Assembly (NCBI GenBank): GCA_963968595.1
Contig: CAXAHJ010000012.1
Coordinates: 1 to 56,127, forward strand
DNA: 56,127 bases
DNA from: GCA-2730975 sp937893275
GTDB lineage: Bacteria > Verrucomicrobiota > Verrucomicrobiia > Opitutales > Seribacteraceae
Reading direction: 5' to 3'
Shown here: positions 34,564-43,709 of the stretch, one piece after another
Layout: each line of letters opens with the position of its first letter
Numbering within the stretch: position 1 is the stretch's first letter
Program-made: the position numbers and the translations under genes
Notes under the pieces: generated by a model
Told to the model about the DNA's origin: nothing
Databases searched by the model: none
Seen by the model: only the letters and a program-made list of their open reading frames with translations

Positions 34564-37251
34564 ATGATTACCGCTTTGCAAAACCTGATTAGTGGGAAGT
34601 TGGGCAAGGTCTTGTTCTCCTTGCTGCTTCTCATCATCGTCTTTTCTTTCGTGCTGTACCTTTCTCAAGGCTCTTCGATCTTTGATCTTTTGCCCGACGA
34701 GTCTCGGAATCGTCAAGTCTACTACGATCGTGACCTGAACGACCCCGATGTTTACGGCACCTTGGAGGTGTCTCATCGAGTCGCGGCCGACTTTGGAGCG
34801 ATTATCGTTCCTTCATCCAAGGTCATGGATGAGGCGGAAAGCCGGTTTTATCCGGATGTCCCGCAACAAAATCAACGCGCACTCATGAGCAGGTACATGG
34901 AAATGCAGAACCGTCTCGGCGAACTCCCCGAGGAATTTCGGCAACAGCTTCAGCAGTCTCTATCCTCGGAGTTTCAGCGCATAAACTACGTTATGAACAA
35001 TTGGGCGTATTTGCCACGAGCCCAAAAAGCTCGTCTGATCGCGGAACAAAACGCAGCCGACCGTGATTTCTCCGAAGGTTCCTTTAAGGCGAAGGTGGCC
35101 CTCGACCATTTGGCCGATCAATGGGGGCTGCTCCCTCCCGAGGCCCAAGGCTCCGATGTGAACAATGCCTATTTCCGTTTTTTGGCCAAGATCGACCCCC
35201 GTCTTGTAGACGATTCCAATCGTTCCCGTGCATTCGAAGTCGTCAGTCGCAATCGCGGAGTCAGAAAAAGCGCTGTAGAAGGCATACTCTATTCCTATTT
35301 CCGGGCAACCAAGGCGGAGGAGACCCTTTCCGCCGCAGGCTTTGCTCTTCGTGATGAAGCCCGCTGGGATATGTTCGGCGAAGAACTGTCTTGGGACATC
35401 GACGGACTTACCCTTTCTTCCGAGGATCTGGATCTGCCCGTTCCGACCTTTGCTACCCTTAATCTTAAAGAGCAGCCCAAGCCCAAGGATCGCTTGACCC
35501 TCCGTTCGGGCGGTAAGGTTCTCGATGTGGAGTTTCGCGAAAAGCACGTCGATTCGAATTCGACTTTGACGGAAGTTCTTCTCGGCGCTGCAGGTAACCT
35601 CACCGCCACTCGAGACAACCTCTTGGCAGCCATCAAAAAGGCGGAGCTAGGCTTTGTCTCCGAAGCTGATGGCAATGCCAGCTTGGCCTTCACTTTGGAC
35701 GAGGATCAATTGCCTTCCGCCATCCCGAGCATCACGACTCCCTCCTCCGCCCTTGTGGTTTCGGGTGATTTGTCCCTTCGCCTACAGGCTTTTCATGAGG
35801 AACGCAAAGATGACCCCATGTTTCAGGAACCTGTGCGCACCATCGCCACTGCCGTCACATTCGCAATGAACGATTATCTGCCACCCCCTTCAGAACCAAC
35901 CGAGGATAGGCTTCGGCGCTACTTCGAGTCCAATAAGGCGGAATTTCAACCACCACCTCCTCCGCCGCCTGCCCCTGTCTTACAAGAAGGCAACGCTACC
36001 AAAGGACAGCCCGGTCCCGATGGCAAGGCGGGTCCGAAAGGTGAAGCCAACGCCACTGCGGAATCAAACGCTTCCGTCGTCGCCGATGCGAACTTGAACA
36101 GCGTCACTGCCGACGCAAACGCTACGGCAAGCGTGTCCGCGGAAAGCAATTCTTCTCTCGCACTGCTCGATGCCAATTCCACCTTCTTAGCTCCCGAGGT
36201 TACCTTCGAGGACGTTCGGGCGGAGATTCTGCAACGGGTCAAGGAGGAGAATCGCTTGGATGCCGAACGCGAGGCCATGGAAATTGCGCGTGAAACCGCA
36301 ATCGAGTTTCTTGACGAATTGAATGAAAAAGGCAACCGTCTCAGAAGCAAATACAAGACTTATCCTCAGTTTCGCCAATCACCCGAGATTATTCAGCTTA
36401 TCAATGAAAAAGGAAGTTCATCCCGGTTGATTCCCTTTTCTGATAAAGAGATGGCTCTCCAATCCCATGTCCTCGGGCTTGAGAAGAGACCATCCGAAAA
36501 TCGCTCGGGCAAGCAACCTCTCGAGGAGGTTGCCGCCCTCAATGAACGTCGTTTCTTCACTCCGTCCGTTCGAAAGGCCCGAGACGGTTACGTCGTCTTT
36601 GTTCTCGATGGTCGTGAGCCGGCTGGTCCCGGCAAGTATGAGAATGCTTCCTTTAGTATCCTTTATCGTGAGTTCCGTAAGGATGCCCGAGCAAAAGTTT
36701 TTTCCGAAGCTACCGAAAAATTGACGACTGCCTTGGAGTCCGACGACGCCTCGGCTGCCGCCGCCTTGTCGAAAAAAGCTAGAATCGTTTCCCTCAAGGC
36801 CAAGAACTCACAAAGCGTTAGCGCTTCCTACGATGGTCGTTCACGCAGGTCGGACGCCAAGCAACGCAAGCTGGAAGGCGAGCGAGAAGACATTGTGAAG
36901 AAGGAGACGGGGGATGAAAATGCAACCGCCGTAGACACGGCTCGCAAAAAGGAAATCGACCTCCTATTGGAAAATCTTAGGGAAGAGCGGGGCGAGCTTA
37001 ATGCCGAGCGAAGTTTGGCTCAACAAGTCGTAGATAAGGCTTTAGACCTCGAAATAGGTGCAGGTTGGAAGGAACTCGAAAGAACCGAAAACCTCGTCAC
37101 CTTCGCTCGCCTTAAGCGAGCTTACGTAAAGAAGCTGGAGCATTCCGACGCATCCGTCGACGACCGTCTCGAAGACCTGCAGTCCGCAAGAGCCGAAGAA
37201 GCTCGCGACCGCATTATCGGCGACCTTATTGCTAAAGGCTCGGAAGAGTAA
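34564..37251 (+). CDS. PpiD/SurA-like membrane-anchored periplasmic protein
   Basis: This 895-aa protein starts like PpiD: a short cytoplasmic end, then one helix (LFSLLLLIIVFSFVLYLSQG, about 17-37), then a SurA_N-like helical region (HRVAADFGAIIVPSSKVMDEAE; LPEEFRQQLQQSLS). Residues about 460-540 are low-complexity: a Pro run, a short collagen-like stretch (GQPGPDGKAGPKGE) and many Asn-Ala/Ala-Asn-Ala pairs. The C-terminal third is a Lys/Glu-rich coiled region. I see no clear parvulin (rotamase) domain, so it is more likely a chaperone than an isomerase. It faces the tlyA gene convergently with a 29-bp gap. A lipoprotein gene lies 94 bp upstream. Confidence 0.65.
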   Translation: MITALQNLISGKLGKVLFSLLLLIIVFSFVLYLSQGSSIFDLLPDESRNRQVYYDRDLNDPDVYGTLEVSHRVAADFGAIIVPSSKVMDEAESRFYPDVPQQNQRALMSRYMEMQNRLGELPEEFRQQLQQSLSSEFQRINYVMNNWAYLPRAQKARLIAEQNAADRDFSEGSFKAKVALDHLADQWGLLPPEAQGSDVNNAYFRFLAKIDPRLVDDSNRSRAFEVVSRNRGVRKSAVEGILYSYFRATKAEETLSAAGFALRDEARWDMFGEELSWDIDGLTLSSEDLDLPVPTFATLNLKEQPKPKDRLTLRSGGKVLDVEFREKHVDSNSTLTEVLLGAAGNLTATRDNLLAAIKKAELGFVSEADGNASLAFTLDEDQLPSAIPSITTPSSALVVSGDLSLRLQAFHEERKDDPMFQEPVRTIATAVTFAMNDYLPPPSEPTEDRLRRYFESNKAEFQPPPPPPPAPVLQEGNATKGQPGPDGKAGPKGEANATAESNASVVADANLNSVTADANATASVSAESNSSLALLDANSTFLAPEVTFEDVRAEILQRVKEENRLDAEREAMEIARETAIEFLDELNEKGNRLRSKYKTYPQFRQSPEIIQLINEKGSSSRLIPFSDKEMALQSHVLGLEKRPSENRSGKQPLEEVAALNERRFFTPSVRKARDGYVVFVLDGREPAGPGKYENASFSILYREFRKDARAKVFSEATEKLTTALESDDASAAAALSKKARIVSLKAKNSQSVSASYDGRSRRSDAKQRKLEGEREDIVKKETGDENATAVDTARKKEIDLLLENLREERGELNAERSLAQQVVDKALDLEIGAGWKELERTENLVTFARLKRAYVKKLEHSDASVDDRLEDLQSARAEEARDRIIGDLIAKGSEE

Positions 37252-37280
37252 TCAGAAAACGGGTAGTTGCCGGATGGCTA

Positions 37281-38036
37281 TCACTTCCGGTTATTCTCCC
37301 AGCCCAAGAAGTATTCGACATTGCCTTCCGCTCCTCTGAGAGGGGATTCGGTTTCGGCGAAAAGTTGGGCGTCGGGAAGGTTTTTCGCAACGAAGGTTTT
37401 TACTTCTTCTAAAGTACGCGCGCGAACTTCCTCGTCTCGTATGACTCCTTTTCCTCGGTCTGCCTCCTCCTTGGTTGCTTCGAACTGCGGCTTGGCGAGG
37501 GCGATGAGGAGTCCACCTTCGCTGAGAAAGGCCCATGCGGCGACGATGACTTTGCGAAGGGAGATGAAGGATAGGTCCATTACGATGATAGGGTATTGGT
37601 CCATAGGGAGATCGCCAGGTTGTATGTTACGCAAATTCGTGCGCTCTATGTTGGTCACACGTTTGTCTTGACGAAGCTTGTAATGGAGCTGTCCGTGTCC
37701 TACGTCGAGGCAGGTAGCCGATTTTGCCCCCGCCTGCAGTAGGCAATCGGTGAAACCTCCCGTAGATGCCCCAAGGTCCAGAACGTCGACTCCCTTGATG
37801 GTTAGAGGAAACTCGTCGAGGAACCCCCGTAGCTTTTCTCCACCTCGTCCCACATAGGGAGGAGGCGTTTCGACTCTCACTTCGGCGTCTTCGGGGAGAA
37901 GGCGTCCGGGTTTGTCCACCCGTTCGGTCCCGATCCAGACCTTCCCTCCTAGTATCAGGGCTTTGGCTTGGGTGCGGCTTTCGCATAGGCCGAGGTCAAG
38001 GATAAGCTCGTCGGCTCTTGTTCTTTTGATTTTCAC
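37281..38036 (-). CDS. tlyA: TlyA-family rRNA 2'-O-methyltransferase (S4 + FtsJ domains)
   Basis: This 251-aa protein has an N-terminal S4 RNA-binding domain (ADELILDLGLCESRTQAKALILGGKVWIG). A Rossmann methyltransferase domain follows, with SAM-binding DLGASTGGFTDCLL, then DVGHGQLHYKL, MDLSFISLRKV and KPQFEA, all typical of TlyA. The family methylates 16S/23S rRNA; some members are annotated as hemolysins. The start codon is GTG at 38036. It is divergent from mraZ across a 315-bp AT-rich gap. Confidence 0.92.
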   Translation of the reverse strand: MKIKRTRADELILDLGLCESRTQAKALILGGKVWIGTERVDKPGRLLPEDAEVRVETPPPYVGRGGEKLRGFLDEFPLTIKGVDVLDLGASTGGFTDCLLQAGAKSATCLDVGHGQLHYKLRQDKRVTNIERTNLRNIQPGDLPMDQYPIIVMDLSFISLRKVIVAAWAFLSEGGLLIALAKPQFEATKEEADRGKGVIRDEEVRARTLEEVKTFVAKNLPDAQLFAETESPLRGAEGNVEYFLGWENNRK

Positions 38037-38351
38037 TTTTCCTTGATTGTTCTGATTTTGCTCCCGTTTACAAGTCGGAGATGACTTTCGTCACAGTTCC
38101 TCAATCGAAGAGCAAATGGTGCCGTTTGAGCAGTTCTCTGCAGTGAAGTGGGGAACACGGCTGAAATTATAACATCGGTTTTAAATTTTTTATTCCTACT
38201 TAATATCCACCTAAGTAATTGTAGTAAAGTGTTTAATGAAAATACTGGAAGGATTAAAATGCAATTGTTTTGCAAAATCGCTTGACGATAGTGGGAGAAA
38301 TTGTCAAGAAATGGGGTGAAATGGAACACAGTGGATAGAAAGTGAGATCTC
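38037..38351. promoter_or_regulatory. Divergent tlyA/mraZ intergenic region
   Basis: These 315 bp are clearly more A/T-rich than the flanking genes and hold no convincing gene. The right part carries the MraZ-box array (separate entry). A possible mraZ promoter is TTTAAT (38232-38237) and TAAAAT (38255-38260) with a 17-bp spacer, placing a start near 38267 and the boxes in the leader; this is weak. A TTGACG at 38282-38287 lacks a matching -10 at normal distance. Confidence 0.4.
38292..38336 (+). promoter_or_regulatory. MraZ-box array (five TG-boxes, 10-bp period)
   Basis: Boxes TGGGA (38292), TGTCA (38302), TGGGG (38312), TGGAA (38322) and TGGAT (38332) start exactly 10 bp apart, one helical turn. 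In E. coli MraZ binds TGGGN direct repeats spaced by 5 bp upstream of its own gene, the same geometry. The last box ends 15 bp before the mraZ start, so autoregulation of the dcw cluster is likely. Confidence 0.65.
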
Positions 38352-38798
38352 TTGGACAATTCAGGCGTCAGTTTTTTCGTTGGGGAATTCGTTCATTCGG
38401 TGGACGACAAAGGTCGTATCACCATTCCTTCGAAATGGCGTATCGAGGGCGGGGAAAACACTTATCTAGCACTCCCGAATCCGGGGGGGTACGTGACCGT
38501 TTATCCGCCAAAGATGGTGGCTCGATTGGAGGAGAAGGTGGCGGAGGCCAACATGAGCGATGCGAGAGCCCAAGCTCTCTTGATGGAACTTTTTTCAAAG
38601 GCGCATTCATTTGGTTGCGACAAGCAGGGGCGAATCAACTTGAACGACAAGTTGCTGGGCCATGCGGACATTCGCAAAAAAGCCGTGTTGGTCGGCAACT
38701 TTTCAGCCTTTGCCGTTTGGGGGGAGGGCCGTTACTCGGCTCGCGATCAAGCTTCCGAACGAACGTTTTTCGATGCGATGAGGGACCTGGGATTATGA
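38352..38798 (+). CDS. mraZ: MraZ transcriptional regulator
   Basis: MraZ is the AbrB-like, ring-forming DNA-binding protein that heads dcw clusters. The 148-aa protein has two SpoVT/AbrB-type halves: the first around FHSVDDKGRITIPSKWR-like text (here FVHSVDDKGRITIPSKW) and the second around SFGCDKQGRINLNDKLLGHA. The start must be the TTG at 38352, because an in-frame TGA lies at 38343 and no ATG or GTG is available before the conserved region. The MraZ-box array ends just upstream. The stop overlaps an ATG (ATGA) of a doubtful small frame. Confidence 0.93.
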   Translation: MDNSGVSFFVGEFVHSVDDKGRITIPSKWRIEGGENTYLALPNPGGYVTVYPPKMVARLEEKVAEANMSDARAQALLMELFSKAHSFGCDKQGRINLNDKLLGHADIRKKAVLVGNFSAFAVWGEGRYSARDQASERTFFDAMRDLGL

Positions 38799-38980
38799 GA
38801 TCCGCACTTTTTCATACACGACGGTTTTGGGGATTTCCGTCTTTGGAAGGGGAGTTTGGTGCGTTTCTTTCTCAGGTTCCTCGCGTCATCGATTCATTTT
38901 TACATTGCCTACTTTTGCCCCGTGCATGCTCCGCCCCACTTTTCACCCCCCAATTGGCGCCTGGAGGGCGCAGTCTGTAA
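38795..38980 (+). CDS. Doubtful small frame between mraZ and rsmH
   Basis: This is a 61-aa frame starting in an ATGA overlap with the mraZ stop. The predicted protein (MRSALFHTRRFWGFPSLEG...) matches nothing I recognise and has no signal or membrane segment. It is listed only because the overlap geometry is that of coupled genes elsewhere in this cluster. It may equally be the untranslated leader of rsmH. Confidence 0.2.
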   Translation: MRSALFHTRRFWGFPSLEGEFGAFLSQVPRVIDSFLHCLLLPRACSAPLFTPQLAPGGRSL

Positions 38981-39008
38981 GCATTAGGAACCTAATCACG
39001 GATATTAA

Positions 39009-39980
39009 ATGTTTTGCGGCACGGCTGAGTTCGTCTGCGCTCCTTCAAAGGTGAGGCATATACCAGTACTTCTAGACGAGGCACTGGAGGCTCTTGCCTC
39101 TGGCCCTTCAAAACGTTATTTGGATTGCACATTCGGTGGCGGAGGCCACACGCGGGGCCTGCTCGAGTCTTCAGAGGATGCCGAGGTAGTCTCTCTCGAT
39201 TGTGACCCCGACGCAGGCACAAGAGCCGAACCACTTGCGGAAGAATACGGTGAGCGTTTTCGGTTTTGCGATTTGAGCTTTCAGCGCTTGGACGAGGCGA
39301 GTTCGGAAGGCGAGTTTGACGGAGTTCTCTTCGATTTGGGTATCTCGTCCTTCCAGTTGGCGGAAGCGGAGAAAGGTTTTTCATTCAGGCTCGATGCACC
39401 TCTTGATATGCGTTTGAATCCGCGTGAAGGGCAGAGCGCTGCTGATTTTCTGGAAACAGCAACTCGGGAAAGTCTTGTTCGAGCGGTTCGCGAATATGGG
39501 GAAGAGCGTCGCTGGAATCGCGTGGTGAATGCAATTTTAGATGCCCGTGGAACGGGCAAGCTACAACGAACGGTAAGTGCAGCGGAAGTGGTGTCTCGAG
39601 CCATTGGTAACACGGGTCGAAAGCCTCGCATGCATCCCGCTACAAAAACTTTTCAAGGTATTCGAATTGCTATTAATGGCGAATTGGAAGCCATTGCCGT
39701 TGGCTTGCCAAAGGCGTTTCGAGCATTGAAGTCGGGTGGATTTCTAGTGGTGATCGCTTTTCACTCTCTTGAGGATCGTATCGTCAAGCGCTTCATGCGG
39801 CGGATGGCGGGTAGGCCCGAGCATCGTCGTGATTCTCGTTCAATTCACGAGCGAGTTGCCTACGCGAAACTAACTTCGACCAAGGCCGTGAAACCGACCG
39901 CTGAGGAGGTCGAACGGAATACGAGAAGTCGGTCTGCTCGTATGCGAGTGCTCCAAAAGGTTGCACAACCTGAACTCTGA
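39009..39980 (+). CDS. rsmH: 16S rRNA (cytosine-1402-N4)-methyltransferase
   Basis: RsmH (MraW) methylates C1402 in the ribosomal P site. The 323-aa protein has RHIPVLLDEALEAL, the SAM motif DCTFGGGGHTRGLL, LFDLGISSFQL, FSFRLDAPLDMRLNP and ATKTFQGIRIAINGEL, then VVIAFHSLEDRIVK. Length and motifs are typical. The ATG at 39009 adds a short Cys-containing leader; translation may instead begin nearer the conserved RHIPVLL at about residue 17. The stop overlaps the ftsL-like start by one base (TGATG). Confidence 0.95.
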   Translation: MFCGTAEFVCAPSKVRHIPVLLDEALEALASGPSKRYLDCTFGGGGHTRGLLESSEDAEVVSLDCDPDAGTRAEPLAEEYGERFRFCDLSFQRLDEASSEGEFDGVLFDLGISSFQLAEAEKGFSFRLDAPLDMRLNPREGQSAADFLETATRESLVRAVREYGEERRWNRVVNAILDARGTGKLQRTVSAAEVVSRAIGNTGRKPRMHPATKTFQGIRIAINGELEAIAVGLPKAFRALKSGGFLVVIAFHSLEDRIVKRFMRRMAGRPEHRRDSRSIHERVAYAKLTSTKAVKPTAEEVERNTRSRSARMRVLQKVAQPEL

Positions 39981-40354
39981 TGGCGAAGGCGAAGGATAAG
40001 CGTTTTACTCGTTTTGGTGCGGTGGTAAGCCTGTTTTCGCTTGCAATATTTGGCTTTTGTTCACTTGGCGTCGTTTGGCTGAGGATGGAAATATCCGAAA
40101 ATGCTTCGACTTGCGGTCTATTGGAGGACGAACGTGAAAAAGTTAACCGCAGATTAAGAGCACTACGTGGCCAAAGGTCCGCTTCGATGAGGCCCACGCG
40201 CTTGGTCGCATTGGTAGAAGGTAGGCTTTCGATGCCGCCAGTCTCGAATCAATTTTATATTACCAAGGGCGAGATGAAAATACGCCTCTCTCCCGATGAC
40301 TCGCCTATTACTTCATCACGACATAGAACACTTGTGGGGAATTTCGTGCAGTGA
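39980..40354 (+). CDS. ftsL: FtsL-like cell division protein
   Basis: This 124-aa bitopic protein has a short basic cytoplasmic end, one helix (about 13-34, FGAVVSLFSLAIFGFCSLGVVWL), then a periplasmic leucine-containing coiled region (GLLEDEREKVNRRLRALRGQ). FtsL sequences are poorly conserved. The call rests on size, topology and position between rsmH and ftsI, where ftsL is found in most dcw clusters. It overlaps both neighbours (1 bp with rsmH, 4 bp GTGA with ftsI). Confidence 0.75.
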   Translation: MAKAKDKRFTRFGAVVSLFSLAIFGFCSLGVVWLRMEISENASTCGLLEDEREKVNRRLRALRGQRSASMRPTRLVALVEGRLSMPPVSNQFYITKGEMKIRLSPDDSPITSSRHRTLVGNFVQ

Positions 40355-42144
40355 GAAGCGCATTTCTGAGTCCATATCGGTTTTACTTAGTCTTTGCTGC
40401 AATAACTTGCGTTTTCTGTTCTCTCGCCGGTCGACTTGTCTACCTTCAGGTTGTTAAGGGTGACGCATTGAGATACTCGGCTCAGAATGCCCGGCAAAAC
40501 TTTTCAGTTCTTCTGCCCCGTCGTGGCGACATCGTTGACGCTAAGGGGAATTTATTCGCTACGACTCAATCCTTAGTCGAAGTGGGAGTGGACCCACAAG
40601 CCGCTCAGGACGTGGATCTTATTAAGGTTTCTAAGCTGGCTGAATTTTTGCAAATCTCAGAGCAAGAAATTATCAAGGCATTTTCAAATAAGACTCGTCC
40701 GGGTAATGAATTCAGTGGGGAGGTTCGCCCTATTCGCTGGACAAAGATAGCCGATGACGTGGAGGAGGATGTTTACCGGCGATTGATGGAACTCGAAATC
40801 AAAGGAGTGTACGGTAACTTTAAGCATTCACGACTTTACCCGGGAAACAAACTCGCTTCACACGTAATTGGTTTTGTGAACAAGGAAGGCATCCCTTCAA
40901 TGGGTGTTGAGAAGACGGTTGATTATTACTTAAGAGGTCAAGCGGGATGGCGTGAGTGGGAGAGAGATGGTCGCCGTCGGGAATTGTTGCAATACCGTAC
41001 CAGGGAGGTTCCGTCGGAAGATGGACTGAACGTGGAGCTGAGCATCGATAGGATGATTCAGGACATGGCGGAGCGCGAGTTAGCTTCAGTTGTCAAGGAG
41101 TACAACCCGATAAGCGCGTGCATTATAGTAAGCGAACCATCTACGGGATACGTGTTGGCCATGGCTAATGCACCAGATTTCGATCCCAATAAATTTAACA
41201 AATATGAGATGGGGAATCTACGAAATCGCACCATGACCGATGTTTATGAACCGGGTTCGGTATTTAAGATCGTAGTTGCTGGTGGGGCAATGAATGAAAA
41301 CTTGGTTACGGGAGAAAGTATCATCGATTGCTCAACTTCTATCACGATGCGTGGAAGTAGGAAGTATCGCCTACCTAGAGACGATCATCCTTTAGGTAAA
41401 ATAAGTGTTGAGGAGGTAGTTGTCCAATCCAGCAACAGGGGAGCAGCTCAACTCGGTATAATGCTTGGGGCAAGTCGATTTTACGAGTACTGCAAAAGTT
41501 TTGGTTTCGGAGCCAGAACGGGTGTGGGGTTTAGGGGCGAACGGAGAGGTACGCTTCATCACCCAAAACGCTGGGATGGGTTGACGATTACTAGGATGCC
41601 CATGGGGCACGCAGTAAGCGTCACTCCAATGCAAATGCACTCAGCTATGTCGGCAGTGGCGAGTAACGGGATTTTGATGAAGCCCCAAGTGGTTAAGAGG
41701 GTGTATGATGCTGAAGGAAAAACGGTAGTTGAATTCAAGCCGAGAAGCATTCGAAGGGTGCTGCGAACGGAAGTGGCAAAAAACTTAACGGGTATGCTCG
41801 AAAAAGTTGTATCCGAGGGAACTGCTAAAAGAGCTAAAATCAAAGGCTATCTGGTTGCAGGCAAAACCGGGACGACTAAAAAAATAATTGAAGGACAATA
41901 CTCAAATCGCCACCACATTGCGTCATTCGTTGGTTTCCTTCCCGCAAATGATCCTCGAATCGTAATATCCGTCATCGTTGATGAACCAAAGATGAAACCA
42001 GGTCGCATAGGTTATGGAGGCAGTGTGGCGGGTCCCGCTTTTCAACGAGTGGCAAAGGAGGTTATTGGCTATTTGGGCGTAAGACCAAATCAAACCGATG
42101 AAGAATTGGCGGCAATGCAAAACGGAAGGGCACGAGCCTTGTAG
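40351..42144 (+). CDS. ftsI: Penicillin-binding protein, septal transpeptidase FtsI/PBP3
   Basis: This class B PBP cross-links septal peptidoglycan with FtsW. The 597-aa protein has a membrane anchor (about 6-28), then a pedestal domain with LPRRGDIVDAKGNLFATT. The transpeptidase domain carries the SxxK nucleophile Ser303-Lys306 (EPGSVFK), SxN at Ser360-Asn362 (QSSNRG) and KTG at Lys505-Gly507 (AGKTGTTKK). There is no PASTA domain. The start is GTG, overlapping the ftsL stop by 4 bp. Base composition here is more A/T-rich than in the surrounding cluster. Confidence 0.95.
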   Translation: MRSAFLSPYRFYLVFAAITCVFCSLAGRLVYLQVVKGDALRYSAQNARQNFSVLLPRRGDIVDAKGNLFATTQSLVEVGVDPQAAQDVDLIKVSKLAEFLQISEQEIIKAFSNKTRPGNEFSGEVRPIRWTKIADDVEEDVYRRLMELEIKGVYGNFKHSRLYPGNKLASHVIGFVNKEGIPSMGVEKTVDYYLRGQAGWREWERDGRRRELLQYRTREVPSEDGLNVELSIDRMIQDMAERELASVVKEYNPISACIIVSEPSTGYVLAMANAPDFDPNKFNKYEMGNLRNRTMTDVYEPGSVFKIVVAGGAMNENLVTGESIIDCSTSITMRGSRKYRLPRDDHPLGKISVEEVVVQSSNRGAAQLGIMLGASRFYEYCKSFGFGARTGVGFRGERRGTLHHPKRWDGLTITRMPMGHAVSVTPMQMHSAMSAVASNGILMKPQVVKRVYDAEGKTVVEFKPRSIRRVLRTEVAKNLTGMLEKVVSEGTAKRAKIKGYLVAGKTGTTKKIIEGQYSNRHHIASFVGFLPANDPRIVISVIVDEPKMKPGRIGYGGSVAGPAFQRVAKEVIGYLGVRPNQTDEELAAMQNGRARAL

Positions 42145-42170
42145 GATTTACAAGATAAACCGATCTGATC

Positions 42171-43709
42171 ATGAAAACGCAACCTAACCAAATCACTGAT
42201 CCTGCAACTGACTTCCGCGAGCGAATGCGCGGGATCATGCCATTGGGTGAACTTATGCCTGACACGGATTGCGATTTGAGAGGTAAATCCAGTTGCTTGA
42301 TCAGCGATCTTGTAACTGATAGTCGCAGAGTTTCTCCCGGATCCCTCTTTTTCGCATTCTCGGGTTCTCGCGTAGATGGAAACTCTCACATACAGGAAGC
42401 CGTTGACCGTGGCGCCGCTGGGATCGTAACTGGTCTGGATCACGTTGAACATTCAGGGGTGGCGTCGCTACGTGTTTCCGATGCTCGGAAAGCATTGGCC
42501 CGTTTTGCTCGTCGTTACCATGGATGGCCCGATAAGAATTTACGTGTTTCGGGAATAACCGGCACTAACGGAAAGACTACCGTCACTGCTTTAAGTCGCC
42601 ATCTGATGGAGCGACCCGGGCGTCCGGTTGGATTGGTCGGAACTGTAAAATACCATTTGGGAGACAGAGAAATTCCATCTTTCAAGACCACCCCGGAATC
42701 GGCCGATTTATATGCGATGCTGCGCAGTATGTTGGCGGCGGGTTGTTCTGAGGCAGTCATGGAAGTGAGTTCGCACGGTATACATCAATCTCGCGTGAAT
42801 GGACTATCCATAGAAGTTGCGGCCTTTCTAAACTTGAGCCGCGATCACCTCGATTACCACGGTACGATGGAAGACTATTTTTCTGAAAAAAGAAGGATTT
42901 TCAATGGTGACAACGCCTCTCTTCCCAAAGTGGCCGTTATCAATGGCGATTGTCCTTACGGAAAAAGATTACTAGATGAGATTCCCACTCAAGTTCGAAG
43001 TATCACTTTTGGTGAAGCCCCTCAAAGTGATTTTCGCGTCCGGGATATATCTTTGTCTCCCGAAGGTACGGAATTTGTTCTGGATTGCCCCGAGGGTTCA
43101 ATTGTTACCCGGAGCCCGATGCTGGGCCGTTACAACGTAATGAACATAGCAGCGAGTCTGGCAATTGTTTACGCAATGGGCTTTTCTGTTTCAAAGGTCG
43201 TTCACAAGGTGGGTACATTCAACGGGGTGGATGGTCGGATGGAACCAATTGAGAGAGGTCAACCCTACAAGGTGTTGGTTGATTATGCTCATTCCCCGGA
43301 TGCACTCCGCAATGCACTTGGTATGTTGCGAGAATTTACCCAAGGGAAACTACATCTAGTTTTTGGCTGCGGAGGTGATCGAGATAGAGGAAAGAGAATG
43401 GAAATGACACGAGTGGCTTCTGCAGGTGCGGACGAATCTTGGGCTACTTCCGACAATCCTCGGACTGAACCGCAGGATGACATTTTTCGCGACATGAGAA
43501 AAGGTCTTCCCAAGCGATCTAAAGTCACCTTTGTGGATGATCGCCGAAGGGCTATTAGCTTGGCTCTGGATGCTTCGGATAAAGATGACTGCGTTCTCAT
43601 TGCAGGTAAGGGACATGAGGCTTTTCAAGAGGTTCAGTACACCTCGATCCCATTCGACGACCGTCTTGTTGCCGATGAACTTTTGAATGCAAAGTCTTTA
43701 GGATTCTAA
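42171..43709 (+). CDS. murE: UDP-MurNAc-tripeptide synthetase MurE (meso-DAP type)
   Basis: MurE adds the third amino acid of the stem peptide. The 512-aa protein has the ATP motif GITGTNGKTTV, the central-domain segment SSHGIHQSRVNGL and NLSRDHLDYHGTMEDY. The substrate-defining motif is DNPR (Asp428-Arg431), which marks meso-diaminopimelate ligases as opposed to lysine ligases. A stretch of about 30 residues precedes the usual MurE start, so translation could begin at a later ATG. The stop shares one base with the murF ATG (TAATG). Confidence 0.95.
   Translation: MKTQPNQITDPATDFRERMRGIMPLGELMPDTDCDLRGKSSCLISDLVTDSRRVSPGSLFFAFSGSRVDGNSHIQEAVDRGAAGIVTGLDHVEHSGVASLRVSDARKALARFARRYHGWPDKNLRVSGITGTNGKTTVTALSRHLMERPGRPVGLVGTVKYHLGDREIPSFKTTPESADLYAMLRSMLAAGCSEAVMEVSSHGIHQSRVNGLSIEVAAFLNLSRDHLDYHGTMEDYFSEKRRIFNGDNASLPKVAVINGDCPYGKRLLDEIPTQVRSITFGEAPQSDFRVRDISLSPEGTEFVLDCPEGSIVTRSPMLGRYNVMNIAASLAIVYAMGFSVSKVVHKVGTFNGVDGRMEPIERGQPYKVLVDYAHSPDALRNALGMLREFTQGKLHLVFGCGGDRDRGKRMEMTRVASAGADESWATSDNPRTEPQDDIFRDMRKGLPKRSKVTFVDDRRRAISLALDASDKDDCVLIAGKGHEAFQEVQYTSIPFDDRLVADELLNAKSLGF

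Noticed and set aside
38033..38359. Minus-strand 108-aa frame in the tlyA/mraZ gap
   Set aside because: It lies over the AT-rich regulatory region and the MraZ boxes, its protein text has no recognisable pattern, and it runs opposite to mraZ over its operator.
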